Source: Ammopiptanthus mongolicus (lineage: Eukaryota > Streptophyta > Magnoliopsida > Fabales > Fabaceae). Taken from it: a DNA stretch of 64,000 nucleotides. The stretch is from assembly GCA_039655645.1 (NCBI GenBank), contig CM077348.1:66130542-66194541 (forward strand). The letters are read 5' to 3'. Positions 1 to 9,950 of this stretch are shown here, piece after piece; the stretch's first letter is position 1; every line of letters begins with the position of its first letter. Below the pieces are notes generated by a model. The model was not told the DNA's origin, ran no database searches, and saw only the letters and a list, made by a program, of their open reading frames with translations. The translations under genes and the position numbers were made by a program.

Positions 1-1814
1 AAAAATCCTTTTAATACTAAATCAATTTCTATGATCTGGTTTCATCATTATCTTTCATTATCCAAGAGCATAAAATCAAATAAGTTTTCTAGCCTGTTCT
101 TTTTAAAGTGGCCGAACCACCTAGCTTGAAAAAGGTTGGGTTTTTTTATTCAAGTTTTGAATAATAAGACTTACTCTAGTGTTGTGTATACTTAATGATC
201 GTTGATCCAAGAGTTGGAAACCAAATGAGCTTCCTAGATCATATGGGTTTTCTTGGCCAAAACCTCCATGTGTTGGTGGATGTGATTTTGGTTCAGTTTT
301 TGGTGTAATAGGCTTTGATCTAGCCTTACCACACCTAGTAAGGATGGAATCCAAGAGATAGGAATTTTTGGACATCCCTAGCTTTTTTTTTTAGCTCCAT
401 GGCCGAATCCTATATAGGTAGGAATAGGAAGATTTGTGTTGTTAAATATTGATGTTTGGATTGATTATGTGTATGTAGTTGTAGTTGAGTAATCGGACGA
501 GGAATCAAGAGAATTCGCGGGCTGATCGGACGACTTTTGCTCAGAGGATAACTTCAACGGGTAAGGGGAGTTTGCCTGAGAGATTTTCCCCAATAACTAT
601 ATGTTATCCGTGATTGAATTGTGTAGCTCTATTTGAGCTTCATTGTGATTGTAATAATGGTTTATGTCTTAGTATGCTTTAGTATGTTTTAGCATATGTT
701 TATGATGATGTTGATTGGATCAAAAATGTTTTCATGTATGTTAAAAAACCATACTTTGATCTCTAGATCAAGTAAGGATTTTTATGCTCGATTATGATAC
801 AATGATGCATGATTATCGTTTGTCATAATTTTGTGAGCATTTTGAGCTATGACTTGACAAGTTAGTGAAGCAAAATCTTCACATTTACCTTATGATAGCT
901 TGCGGCCTTAACAAGAAAAAGATGGAAGAACATGTGCTGTTCATGAACATTCAAAGTTTTTGAAGTAAGAAAGTGTTTTAATAACTTATGTTTCAAAGAA
1001 AAACAATGAGTGACTTTGATTCAAAGATCAAGTAAAGTTTCAACCTTTAAGTGTTTTCACCAAAGTGAAACATGTCTTTTACTTTAACCTTCGTTCATCT
1101 AAGTGAGCAAGTGATTTAAAAGTGAAACAAAGAAGTGTTTTCATGAAAATTTAAACATAGTTTCATAAGGCATTTCTTTTATCTTAGAACAAAGACAATG
1201 TTCCTTTTTTTTAAAACATAATGGAGACCTTTTATCCTTAAGTTGATTAAAATGGATCATAGTTAAGGAAGTTAGGCGAGATTACATTTCCTTTCCATTG
1301 ACTTAGAACATGATTGTACCCTAAGTTAGTAAGGAAAAACTCTTTTCAAATTAGTCAAGGTACTTTGCTTTAAGCAAGTACAACGTCGTTTTGGTTTACA
1401 AAGAGAGTTTCAACTCTAAATCGTAAATTTTTACGCATGAAAAATCTAAGTTAAGTAATTGACTTAGAGTTGAAGACATGGGATAATCAAGTATGGTATG
1501 TGGTGGAACAAGACCATATACTATACCATTGATGACTTGGTACATCAATGACTTCATAATACTTAAGTGAACCAACATTTATTTCACTGATTGAAAATCA
1601 AGGAGTAATATCTTAGAAAGGATCAAAGACTTATCTAAGAGGATTCTCAATCCTTCTTCATAATACTTAGGATTTGAGATGTGATTCATAAGACATAAAC
1701 ATAAACATGAAACGTTTTCGATTTTGAAACAATAGTTCGATCACGGACCGGTGATTTGGACCAAGGTCAGTCGTTCAATTTTTTCAGTCTTGCAATGATC
1801 GGGACGAGAGGGAC

Positions 1815-1896
1815 CCTGAGGCTGTGTAGGTATGGGACTATATAGTTGAAGGAATCCTGAGGCTGTGCGGATATGGGACTGCATAGTTGAAGGAAG
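1815..1896 (+). repeat. 41-bp imperfect tandem duplication in the 5S-bearing insert
   Basis: The phrase CCTGAGGCTGTG followed by TATGGGACT and ATAGTTGAAGGA occurs twice, beginning at 1815 and 1856. It lies directly upstream of the 5S-like domain. Two copies, with a few mismatches. Confidence 0.8.
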
Positions 1897-1911
1897 GCTT
1901 ATAAGAATTGA

Positions 1912-2040
1912 TTGGTACTATCTATACCAACAAGATTCGTCTTCTTTTCGAAAGCCCAAAACATAAGAACTCCATAGTTAAGTGTGCTTGACTTGGAGGA
2001 ATTGTGGGATGGGTGACCTTCGGGGAAGTTTCCTAGAAAG
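1912..2040 (+). rRNA. 5S rRNA-like domain (retrotransposon-borne, not a functional 5S gene)
   Basis: The stretch follows plant 5S rRNA from end to end in order. GGTACTATCTATACCA near 1914 matches the 5S start region, AGAACTCC lies near 1964, and a box-A-like AGTTAAGTGTGC at 1976-1987 differs from 5S by one base. A box-C-like GGGATGGGTGACC lies at 2006-2018, followed by GGGAAGT. The middle and 3' end have diverged, so it is not a ribosomal copy. 5S genes carry an internal RNA polymerase III promoter made of box A, the intermediate element and box C, and the first and last are recognisable here. It has the same orientation as the host LTR. Whether it is transcribed cannot be seen. Confidence 0.8.
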
Positions 2041-2929
2041 TATGTGAGTGAGGACAAAACACGCTGAAAAGACCCGTGTAGGTTTGTGGGGACAGTCGGC
2101 AATTCTGAAAGCAGCCCGGATCATCCCAGAGGAATCAAGAGATATTTATCCTATGGATAACTGTTTTATAATACAGAGACACGTATAGTTCCTAAGGAAG
2201 AGAACCTTAGTGAATCTTGAGGTTTATCCGGTGGATAGACATTGCTTTATCGCATCTGCTTTGTGTAGGCATTGGCATTTCATTGCATGAGTTGTAAGTG
2301 AGACGACCCCACTTACGTAGGATAATCCCATTAAAGAACCTAATATATTAACTACCCTTAATCGCATTATAACCGTTAGCGTGCTTTATCAAGATAAAGC
2401 ATAGCAGAAAATTTCGCGCTTGCGGAAGTAAACCAACTTTATGCAAGCAACTTATTAGAGGACGCAACTATAAAACATATATCATATACAGCAGTTGCCC
2501 TATCAGCCGGGCTATAGTATTAATTTTTACATGTAGAGTGTCTCAGTACAAACTTTAAACAAAATTATATCAAAAGATGTTAACATAAGACAACACTCCT
2601 CAGGCTCGTCCATCGGCCTCAGTCTCTTATGGAGTATCATCCAATTCCTCCGCAGCTGGATCTTCCACAAAGTCTTTTCATATATATACAAAAGACATAA
2701 AAAGAAAAGACAGGGAGTAAGAAACATGTATCATCATATATATGGGAAAAGGTGCAGTAGCATGGCATACATACATGTATCACATAACATATAGAAATCA
2801 TACAACACGATAAATAACACAATAAATAGTCATCTCCCTAGGCATACATCACATCCATCTCCAAGATATTTCTCTTAGATCAAACCTCTAAGGAAGGATA
2901 CTAATCCTTATATGCATGATCGGCCGATA

Positions 2930-3225
2930 ACGTCCCCAATTGGACATCCCCGTTGGGATCAATAATTCACGTCCCCATTTGGACATCCTCGAAAGGATCA
3001 ATAACGTCCCCAATTGGACCGCCCTTCGGAGGGCTGTCAATAACATCCCCATTTGGACCACTTCGACCCGGAATCGAGGGTTTCTCAATAATAACGCCCC
3101 CATTTGGGCCTCCTCATAATCGAGGGTTTCTCAATAACGTCCCTATTTGGACCACCCTGACCCAGCATCAGGGGTTTCTTAATAACGCCCCCAATTGGGC
3201 CGCCCTCCGAAGGGGTTTCTTATGC
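2930..3225. repeat. Short degenerate repeat cluster with the theme CGTCCCCAATTGGAC
   Basis: About nine variants of a motif like ACGTCCCCATTTGGAC recur at intervals of some 30-50 bp, separated by TCAATAA and GAGGGTTTCTC phrases. The core CCCCAATTGG is nearly palindromic. The cluster lies inside the minus-strand solo LTR, and apparent proteins across it are just translations of the repeat. Confidence 0.7.
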
Positions 3226-4880
3226 GGCATGATATGCATGTACAATCATCCATTGTAGGTTGATACCGGAACCTCACACCTAGGCACTCAGCCATAACCA
3301 CGATGCCTTGCATCAACATTAAAATCAATAACATGGCACCATGAGTCCATGAGCCCACAGCTCCATCAAATCACAATAGTACACGAGCCAACAGCTCCAT
3401 TAAAATCACAACAGTCCACGAGCCCACAGCTCCATTAAAATCACACAGTAATAATTAGAATCATAACGGTATCAACCCACACAATATCTTAATCTCATCA
3501 TATGTTAATCAATTTCATCATATGCTTATATGCTTATCAAACTCATTATATGCTCATCAATCTTGTCATATACTCATCAATCTCATCAATCTTATCATAT
3601 GCTCATTCGTAAACATCCAAACAATCACAATAACAAAGTATTACAATAATGAGCATGCCAACATCATCAATTAGATATATAATCATATAGCTCACATAGA
3701 ACACATAATCACAATTAACTCGCATAGAGCATTATATAAATCACATAGAACACATAGATCACATATTCACTATTAATTCATATAGAACACCTAGAGCACA
3801 TAATCATCAAGTATATCAATCAATCATCCATCCAATAATTGTCATCTAGCCTAGGGTGGAATCATCTTAATGGTGATAGCCCAAAGATACCTACACCTAG
3901 GGTCTAGGTACTTTGTTCAGGGCTCAACCTCTTGTAGGGTTTAAGGCTCCCCTACACATGTATATAAACTATACTACGCTTGCCTTCCCGATGATAACAA
4001 TTTCTTCTCCCTACCTGTAGCAAGGTATCAATGCCCACAAGCTCACTGGCACCTTCCCACAGCCACAACCTCGTTCCTTCAACGGATAACCGTACACCCT
4101 TTAGAGCACTTGAACACAATTGGAACCTTCATCACAAATCACAATCCAAATTAGTATAATCAAACAAAATACACCTAGTTCTCATGAGGTATGTTTCGGC
4201 CCCCATATAGGAAAGTATGCTAGAAATGTTAGAATTCGACAAATTTTTTGATTAATGATCCTTAAGCATAGATGAAGCAAGTGTAAGTTATTTATTTGAT
4301 TCAAGAATTTGAAAAAAAACTCAAGATTTCCCCAAGAGTAGGTTTCTCCATGCCATATAAAATTAGGGTAGGAAAGGTTCTTGATTATAATCAATTGAAT
4401 TCAAGGACATCTAAGTGTGATAGAACTCAAATCAACACTTCTTTAAGTAAAATTGAAACAAAACTTCATGGTTCCTTCTTATAGGGCATTTGGCCCTCTT
4501 CATCCCAAATGGGCTAGAGAGATCTTATGATTACAAATTCTTAGAGTAATGATAGAAGATCATGAATCTAGATCAAGAAAATTGGTTTGACATTAAAATG
4601 ATTTTTCTACAATTTTTCATGAATTTTAGAAGTTCAAGAACAACTATGAACACATAGAGTTTAAATGGATAGAAATGGAGATTTAGAGCTTAAAGGAGAG
4701 ATCTCTACCTCTTAGATGATGAAGAATATCAAGTTGAGCAACTTTGCTTCACAAAGTTCTTGAAGATCTCTTGAAGAAATGTAGAGAAAATGAAGTGGAA
4801 GCTTGAAGCTTTGAAGGTGAAGATGGAGTTGATGAAGAAAGAAAAGTGAGAGAAGAAGAAGAAGAGAGGGAGGGCGTGAG

Positions 4881-4883
<3 letters not shown>

Positions 4884-4933
<50 letters not shown>
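4884..4933. repeat. (TA)25 microsatellite
   Basis: An uninterrupted TA dinucleotide run of 50 bases lies inside the minus-strand solo LTR. A minus-strand ORF crossing it encodes only an alternating Tyr-Ile run and is not a gene. Confidence 0.95.
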
Positions 4934-4935
<2 letters not shown>

Positions 4936-5899
4936 AGAAAATGATGAGGATAAGGATATGATAGAAAAGGATAAGGATAAGATAGACTTAATGTTAGAAA
5001 GGATAATTTTCCTTAAGAACAAAATTGGAATTCTATCAAAATTAACTTGAATATTTAAAGGTTAAGAATGAAATGTGAGAAGGAGAATGAAGAGGAGATT
5101 TCGTGGCCCATATAAAAAGAAAGGATAAGGATATGATAATTATCATTTAAGGGTAGAAAAGAAACTTCACCTAGGAACAAAATTGGAATTGTATCAAAAG
5201 TTCTACTAGAAACTTCAACACTTGAACTTAAACAATAAAGTGAAGGAGAAAGGAATATGAGATGGAACATATATATATGAATGGCACGTAAAATATATGA
5301 AGGAAGGGTAAGGATTGTATAAACGTTACTTAAGGGCAAAATTGTCATTTCCTTTAGGGGCAAAATTGTCATTTTCTACACCATCATCATTACAATGGTG
5401 AGTCACCTATGTGACTCACCCTTTGCCATCATGACTAGGGTGACTCACCTAGGTGAGTCACCCATGTAATGATTACTCAGTGGATAAGGTGGTGAGGTGT
5501 CATGCGGAGGTGGCATGAAAGCGACGTGATGCTTATCCATTCCGGTTCCTGTAATCTCATACACAGACCGGGTTTCGTCTGAGTCGTCATCCCAAACCTT
5601 AACCATAATTCTCTACTATTAATGTAGAGTAAAACAATATCTGTGTTGTATCCAAAAAGTGGATACATAGGGATAAAATCAAACTCCGGACGAGAAACGT
5701 GGTTCCTGAATGTGATGAGTTAGTGGATGAGTCATCACCATGACTCATCACTATCATGATTACTCCACCATGACTCACCACCATGAGTCATCCATATCAT
5801 GATTACTTTTCTAAAGTAGTCATGATTACTTCTCCAAAATATCTTGATATTTAAAACTTTGCCACTGTGACTCAAAGCAGTGAAAATTGGGGTGTTACA

Positions 5900-7086
5900 G
5901 TAAGGCCTTGAGCCTAGGAGTTGAGCTTACACCTTGATGCGGGTGCGAATCTTACGGTGACGATTAGAATAATCTTGGAGGTATCAGGGTTGGAAAGGCT
6001 TACATGTGACCAATTGGTAGCTCTTCTGTGAGATGGCGACTCCGAGCAATACACTGATATCCTCGATTAGATGCCGTACTTTTCATGTTTGGTCGAGAGT
6101 GTTTCCGTAAAGCCAGATACGTGCACGTTACATTTGTTGTAGCATCTTGCCCGTGGCTAGCATTAACTGGAACATGTCCTCCCATTCACTCTCCCCGACT
6201 ATTTTTTAGCTCCATGGAGTAGGGGTCAGAGTTTTACCCTTGTGGCATATGGCATTAAGTCATGTACATCGCATTGCATTGCATGGCTGTTGATGATTAC
6301 ATTTACTTATTGTACATCATTATTCTGTTTTCGAAGATGTCTTATGCTGCTCATTGATTAAATATGATATATTGCAATTTATGGTATGCGTGTTGAACAT
6401 GTTATTACTTGGTGTATCGCCCTGTGTTACTTCTACTATCGTGCTGTGTTGATACTACATATGTTCACATTCTGTTTGATGTGTCATGCATGTAGCTATC
6501 GTGTTTAAATCCATATATTGGTCACTCACCCTTGCCTGTACATGTTAGACACCCTGTTGTGTTTTTGGATACGTGTACAGATGTTTATCAATGGTCATTT
6601 GGGTCACTTCAGGACCTTGTAGCTTGTGTTTCTCGATGCCAACGACGAAGATGTGTGCACTGTCGACGACGAGTCCCAGCCTCATTGGTATGATGTATAC
6701 CAGGTAGTAGGCTCTATTGTCCGTAGAGTTCTTTTATCAGACCAGCTCTTAGGATTTTTAATGTATAATGTTGAGAAATTCGGTGTATGTGGTTTTGAAA
6801 ACCTCTGTATAGTTTGGAAATTCTATATGAAAGACAATTTCAAGAAAACTTGTATGTGATGGTTTAGGGTTTATGAATAAACCTAGTTATGTGTGTTGTC
6901 AAGAATGATGTGATTTTATTACTGTGATGTGTGTATTACTTTATGAAGCATTATGCCGAAAACTTTTTACACCCGAGTTTTCTGACTTAAAGTAAATTAT
7001 CATTTTTTCAAAAGCAACCAGCAATTCTCTTTTAAAATTTTAATTCCGCATGTGTTCTTCATGTAATGCCCAAGGGGAGTGTTACA
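5900..7086 (+). mobile_element. Long gypsy LTR 'A', second part and 3' end
   Basis: After the GTAAG duplication the sequence resumes exactly where 2298 stopped (AAGGCCTTGAGCCTAGGAG, as in the copies near 32090 and 40212). The LTR ends GGGGAGTGTTACA at 7086. What follows is protease-coding sequence, not a primer-binding site. This LTR is therefore a solo LTR or a 3' LTR inserted into an older element. ACTGT at 7087-7091 is the likely right-hand target duplication; its partner lies outside the window. Confidence 0.75.
6535..6579 (+). promoter_or_regulatory. Conserved LTR stem-loop (copy 1)
   Basis: CTGTACATGT (6535-6544) and ACGTGTACAG (6570-6579) form an inverted repeat with one mismatch around a 25-nt loop. 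The same arrangement occurs 430-550 bp before the LTR end in several other LTRs of the window. Function unknown; it may lie near the R/U5 region. Confidence 0.55.
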
Positions 7087-7361
7087 ACTGTCAATACAGT
7101 ATGTTTGAATTGTCCTATTATTGTTCAAGATAGGAACTTTCTTATTGACTTAATATGTTTGCCTTTGACTCAATTGGATGTGATCCTAGGCATGGATTGG
7201 TTATCTTCCAACCATATCTTTTTAGACTGTGCACATAGAACCTTAGTTTTTCCTGACCCTGAGATTTTTGGATTTTTAATTGCCAACCAAGTAAGAGCTT
7301 CTTTGAAAGAAGGAGCTCAGGGATACATGCTTCTATCCTGTTTAGAAATCGAGAGGGACGT
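7087..7361 (+). pseudogene. Gypsy retroviral-type aspartic protease fragment
   Basis: The ORF that begins in the LTR end reads into the C-terminal part of a gypsy protease. It contains VNTVCLNCP, LPLTQLDVILGMDWLSSNH, a TLVFPDPE strand and ANQVRASLKEG. It is nearly the same as residues encoded at about 62714-62988 in the right-hand gypsy element. The catalytic DSGA part and everything upstream are missing, and the fragment stops after EIERDV, where a minus-strand LTR is inserted. It is the remains of the oldest visible layer in this end of the window, presumably a relative of the element at 56514 onwards. Confidence 0.85.
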
Positions 7362-9179
7362 TGCAACACCCTTTCCCGAGTGTCACATAATAATACTAAT
7401 AAATGAACTTAGGTCGACCATGCATTTCTAGAACATATTGTACCATTAAAACAGAAACAGAAAATGAAAACATCAATAATACTGTATATAGACATAAGTC
7501 TAATGTATAACTGACATAAGAAATACAATAAGTACTAGGAGTCATAACTCCCAAAAGGTACTACAAAAACTGACATAGTCTGGCCGACAACGAAAACAAA
7601 ACAACAAAAGAGTCCGCCTTCGGGCACAAGGAAACTACTGAACTGAACCATCATCACGTCCATCTGTTCAAGCAGCAATAGTAAGTACCAGCAGAAAACA
7701 TACAGATATGGGTGAGATTCCCGTTCATCAACATAGCAAAACAGCAGTAGTAAAAATGGGACGACTCACCAGGTAACAGCGGACCCAACATGCTTACTAA
7801 AGTTCTCAATATAAATCATGTTAAGCAGTCGACAGCATAATATCATGTTAAACAGTTAACAACATAATATAAGGCATTCTTAAACAGTACAGCGATGTAT
7901 AACAGTAAATGTAAACATCAATAGCCATGCAATGCAGTGCTATGTACATGACTCAATGCCAATGCCACTGGGTACTACTCTGATCCCTACTCCATGGAGC
8001 TAACAAAACGTCGGAGAGAGTGAATGGGAGGACATGTTCCAGTTTCTGCCATTGCACGGCTTCGCCATGACACAGAAGAGCTATCAACTGGTGACATGTT
8101 AGCCCTTCCAACCCTGATACCTCCAAAAAGACCATTGAAGATCGTCACCGTAAGATTCGCACCCGCATCAAGATGTAAGCTCAACTCCTATGCTCAAGGC
8201 TTTACAACTATGCAAATGAAATGCCAATGCTTACACAAAGCAGATGCGAAAAAGCAATGTCTACCCCTCGGGTAAACCTCGAGGTCCACTAAGGTTCTCT
8301 TCCTTAGGAACTATACGCGTCTTTGAAAAACAAAACCTTTATCCACAGGATAAATCTCGTGATCCCTCCGGGATCGAGTCATCACAAGACTGAAACAATT
8401 GAACGACTGATCAGGATCTGAATCACCGGTCCGTCATCGAACTACTGTTTCAAAAGCCAAAACGTTTCATGTTTGTGTTTATGTCTTATGATGTCATTGA
8501 TGTACTAAGTCATTAATGGTATAATATATGGTTTTGTATCACCATATACCATGCATACTTAATTAACCCTTGTTTTCAACTCTAAATTAATTACTTAACT
8601 TAGGTTTTTATACACAAAACTTTGCAGTTGAGTTCGAAAACTCCTTTTGTAAACCAAACAACTTTTGAATTGAAAACTCATTTGATTTGAAACAACTTTT
8701 GAACCACTTACTCTATTTTTAGCATTTTCTGAAAACATGAAATTCGCTTAGTGGAGTTAAATTCGCTTAGCGAAATGGAGGCAGAGATACCTTCTTTGAA
8801 ACTCCTCTGTGTCGCTCGGCAAAACATAATTCGCGTAGCGAAATTTGTTGTATTCGCTTAGCAAATCTTAATTCGCTTAGCGAAAAGGAGGCAGTCATAC
8901 CTCTTTTGGAATTTCTTTGTTTTCGCTTAGCAAAAAGTTGGCTTAAAACAAGACATTAACCTTGTTAAAGAAAAGCCTTATGGAACTATATTGATTCTCA
9001 TGAAAACATTCATTAATTCACTTTTAAGTCACTTGATTAACTATATGAACTAATGATAAGATAGATGATATGTTTCACTTTGGTTAAAACACTTAAAGAT
9101 TTAATTCCATTTGATCTTTGGATCAAAGTCACTTAGGGTTTTTCTTCGAAAAACATAAGTTATTAAAACACTTTCCTTA
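7362..9179 (-). mobile_element. Partial gypsy LTR, minus orientation (3' half)
   Basis: The left edge reads GACGT then TGCAACACCCTTTCCCGAG, which is the reverse complement of an LTR end such as the one at 33113. The sequence then follows the reverse complement of the long LTR (CTACTCCATGGAGCTAACAAAACGTCGG and so on, compared with 32400) as far as 9179. There it is broken by an LTR of the 9951 family. Its 5' half is not found on the other side, so it was lost in a later deletion. It contains an array of TTCGCTTAGCGAA palindromes. No genes. Confidence 0.8.
8740..8935. repeat. Array of TTCGCTTAGCGAA palindromes in LTR
   Basis: About seven exact or near copies of the near-palindrome TTCGCTTAGCGAA, often within AATTCGCTTAGCGAAAT and followed by GGAGGCAG, lie 20-45 bp apart. 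Homologous arrays occur at 21650-21700 and 41236-41375, which are the two halves of one split LTR. Confidence 0.85.
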
Positions 9180-9497
9180 TGTAACACCCCGATTTTTCAA
9201 GCTTTTGAGCTTTCGGTTTTAATTAAACAGTATTTATTCATTTGCATTTTATTGGAGGGTTTACAGAGTGAAATAAAATAATCCGAGACCATAGTCACGC
9301 TCTACGCTATCGTAGGAAATTATGGTTAAATTTTGGTCGAAAACGCAGACGGAGCCCGGTCTGCGTTTTACACTAACATTATGATTTTACTGCTCAGACG
9401 ACCTAATTTTGACTCGTGAACGAAATAATTAGGTTTTATATTTTATTTCCAACGATATTGGTTATTTTGAAAATTTTCAAAATAAATAAGTCGTTAT
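9180..9497 (+). mobile_element. Truncated gypsy LTR (first 318 bp)
   Basis: It starts TGTAACACCCCGATTTTTC and is nearly the same as 9951-10267. At TCGTTAT (9497) it switches abruptly to sequence that elsewhere lies at 16199, the end of the internal region. This is a deletion junction with only one or two shared bases. Confidence 0.85.
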
Positions 9498-9950
9498 TTT
9501 GGTTGTAGTTGCATTAGGAGGTGCAATCAAGTTCTTTAAAGTTAATAGGCATGATCATAATGTAAATCGGAGAAGTAGACCATGCTACGAAGGAAGCTAA
9601 GCTTAAGATTGGATATCTTGAATAGGAACCATATAGGAATTATAAAAGGAATGTGTGTCGTGGTTTAAATGTTGGTATCAATAGCGAGAGTTAAAAATGT
9701 AGAAAGAAGTCTTTCTAAATGGATTAGTGTAAAAGGAAAAATGATTAAGTTTAATAATGCCTCTCACGTGTGAGAGAGTAAGGTGAATTCAACGAAGAAT
9801 AAGTATGAAATTGCTGTCAGATTACAAGTGTCACCCAGGGGAAAAATCATGCAGGGAGTATGAAGTGAAACCTAAGGATGTAGAGAATCCTGTCTAGTTT
9901 TGAGTTACGTAATTTCGAGGACAAAATTTTTTTTTTTAGTGGGCTAGTAA
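9498..9950 (+). mobile_element. 3' end of a gypsy internal region with polypurine tract
   Basis: It duplicates 16199-16646: GGTTGTAGTTGCATTAGGAG, the AAGTAGACCATGCTACGAAG stretch and ATTTCGAGGACAAAATTTTT just before the next LTR. The phrase TTTCGAGGACGAAATT is the usual sequence before the 3' LTR in Tekay/Del-type elements. No intact reading frame. Confidence 0.8.

Larger units (their letters stand above)
1814..2130 (+). mobile_element. Cassandra-like insert carrying a 5S rRNA-derived domain
   Basis: Sister LTR copies (around 31910 and 40030) run straight through this point, whereas this copy has about 0.3 kb extra. The flanks look like a short imperfect target duplication (AGGGA before, AGGAA after). 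The insert contains a stretch clearly related to plant 5S rRNA. Cassandra TRIM retrotransposons are the known plant elements whose LTRs carry 5S RNA sequence, so a Cassandra solo LTR is the best reading. The exact ends are not resolved because I do not see clean TG and CA termini. Confidence 0.6.
1..2298 (+). mobile_element. Long gypsy LTR 'A', first part (5' end outside window)
   Basis: This is non-coding LTR sequence. It aligns by eye with the 3' LTR of the complete element further right: position 1 corresponds to about 38418 and position 2298 to about 40208. The LTR therefore starts roughly 0.8 kb before the window. It shares the phrases with GGCCGAACC, the Lys/Phe-rich AT stretches and the block ending in GCATTGGCATTTCATT. 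It is longer than its relative by about 0.5 kb, largely because of a 5S-like insert near 1.8-2.1 kb. It is interrupted at 2298/2299 by a solo LTR and resumes at 5900. No gene is visible; the short ORFs are not conserved in the sister copies. Confidence 0.75.
2299..5899 (-). mobile_element. Solo LTR, minus orientation, 3.6 kb, duplication GTAAG
   Basis: The left edge reads GTAAG then TGAGACGACCCC; the right edge reads GGGGTGTTACA then GTAAG. The element therefore has TG and CA ends and a perfect 5-bp target duplication (2294-2298 and 5900-5904). Removing it restores the continuous LTR 'A' reading TTGTAAGGCC, as in the sister copy near 40208. There are no internal coding sequences between the two ends, so this is a solo LTR left by LTR-LTR recombination. 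On the minus strand it begins TGTAACACCCCAATTTTC, like the other gypsy LTRs here, but its 3' end is a different subfamily. It contains CCCCAATTGG-rich short repeats (about 2930-3220) and a TA microsatellite. Confidence 0.85.

Noticed and set aside
2888..3258. ORFs on both strands with repeated PIW/PFG or WGR motifs
   Set aside because: They arise from the CCCCAATTGG repeat cluster, and similar frames appear on both strands.
4729..5022. 97-codon minus ORF with a Tyr-Ile run
   Set aside because: It is a translation of the TA microsatellite and flanking low-complexity LTR sequence.
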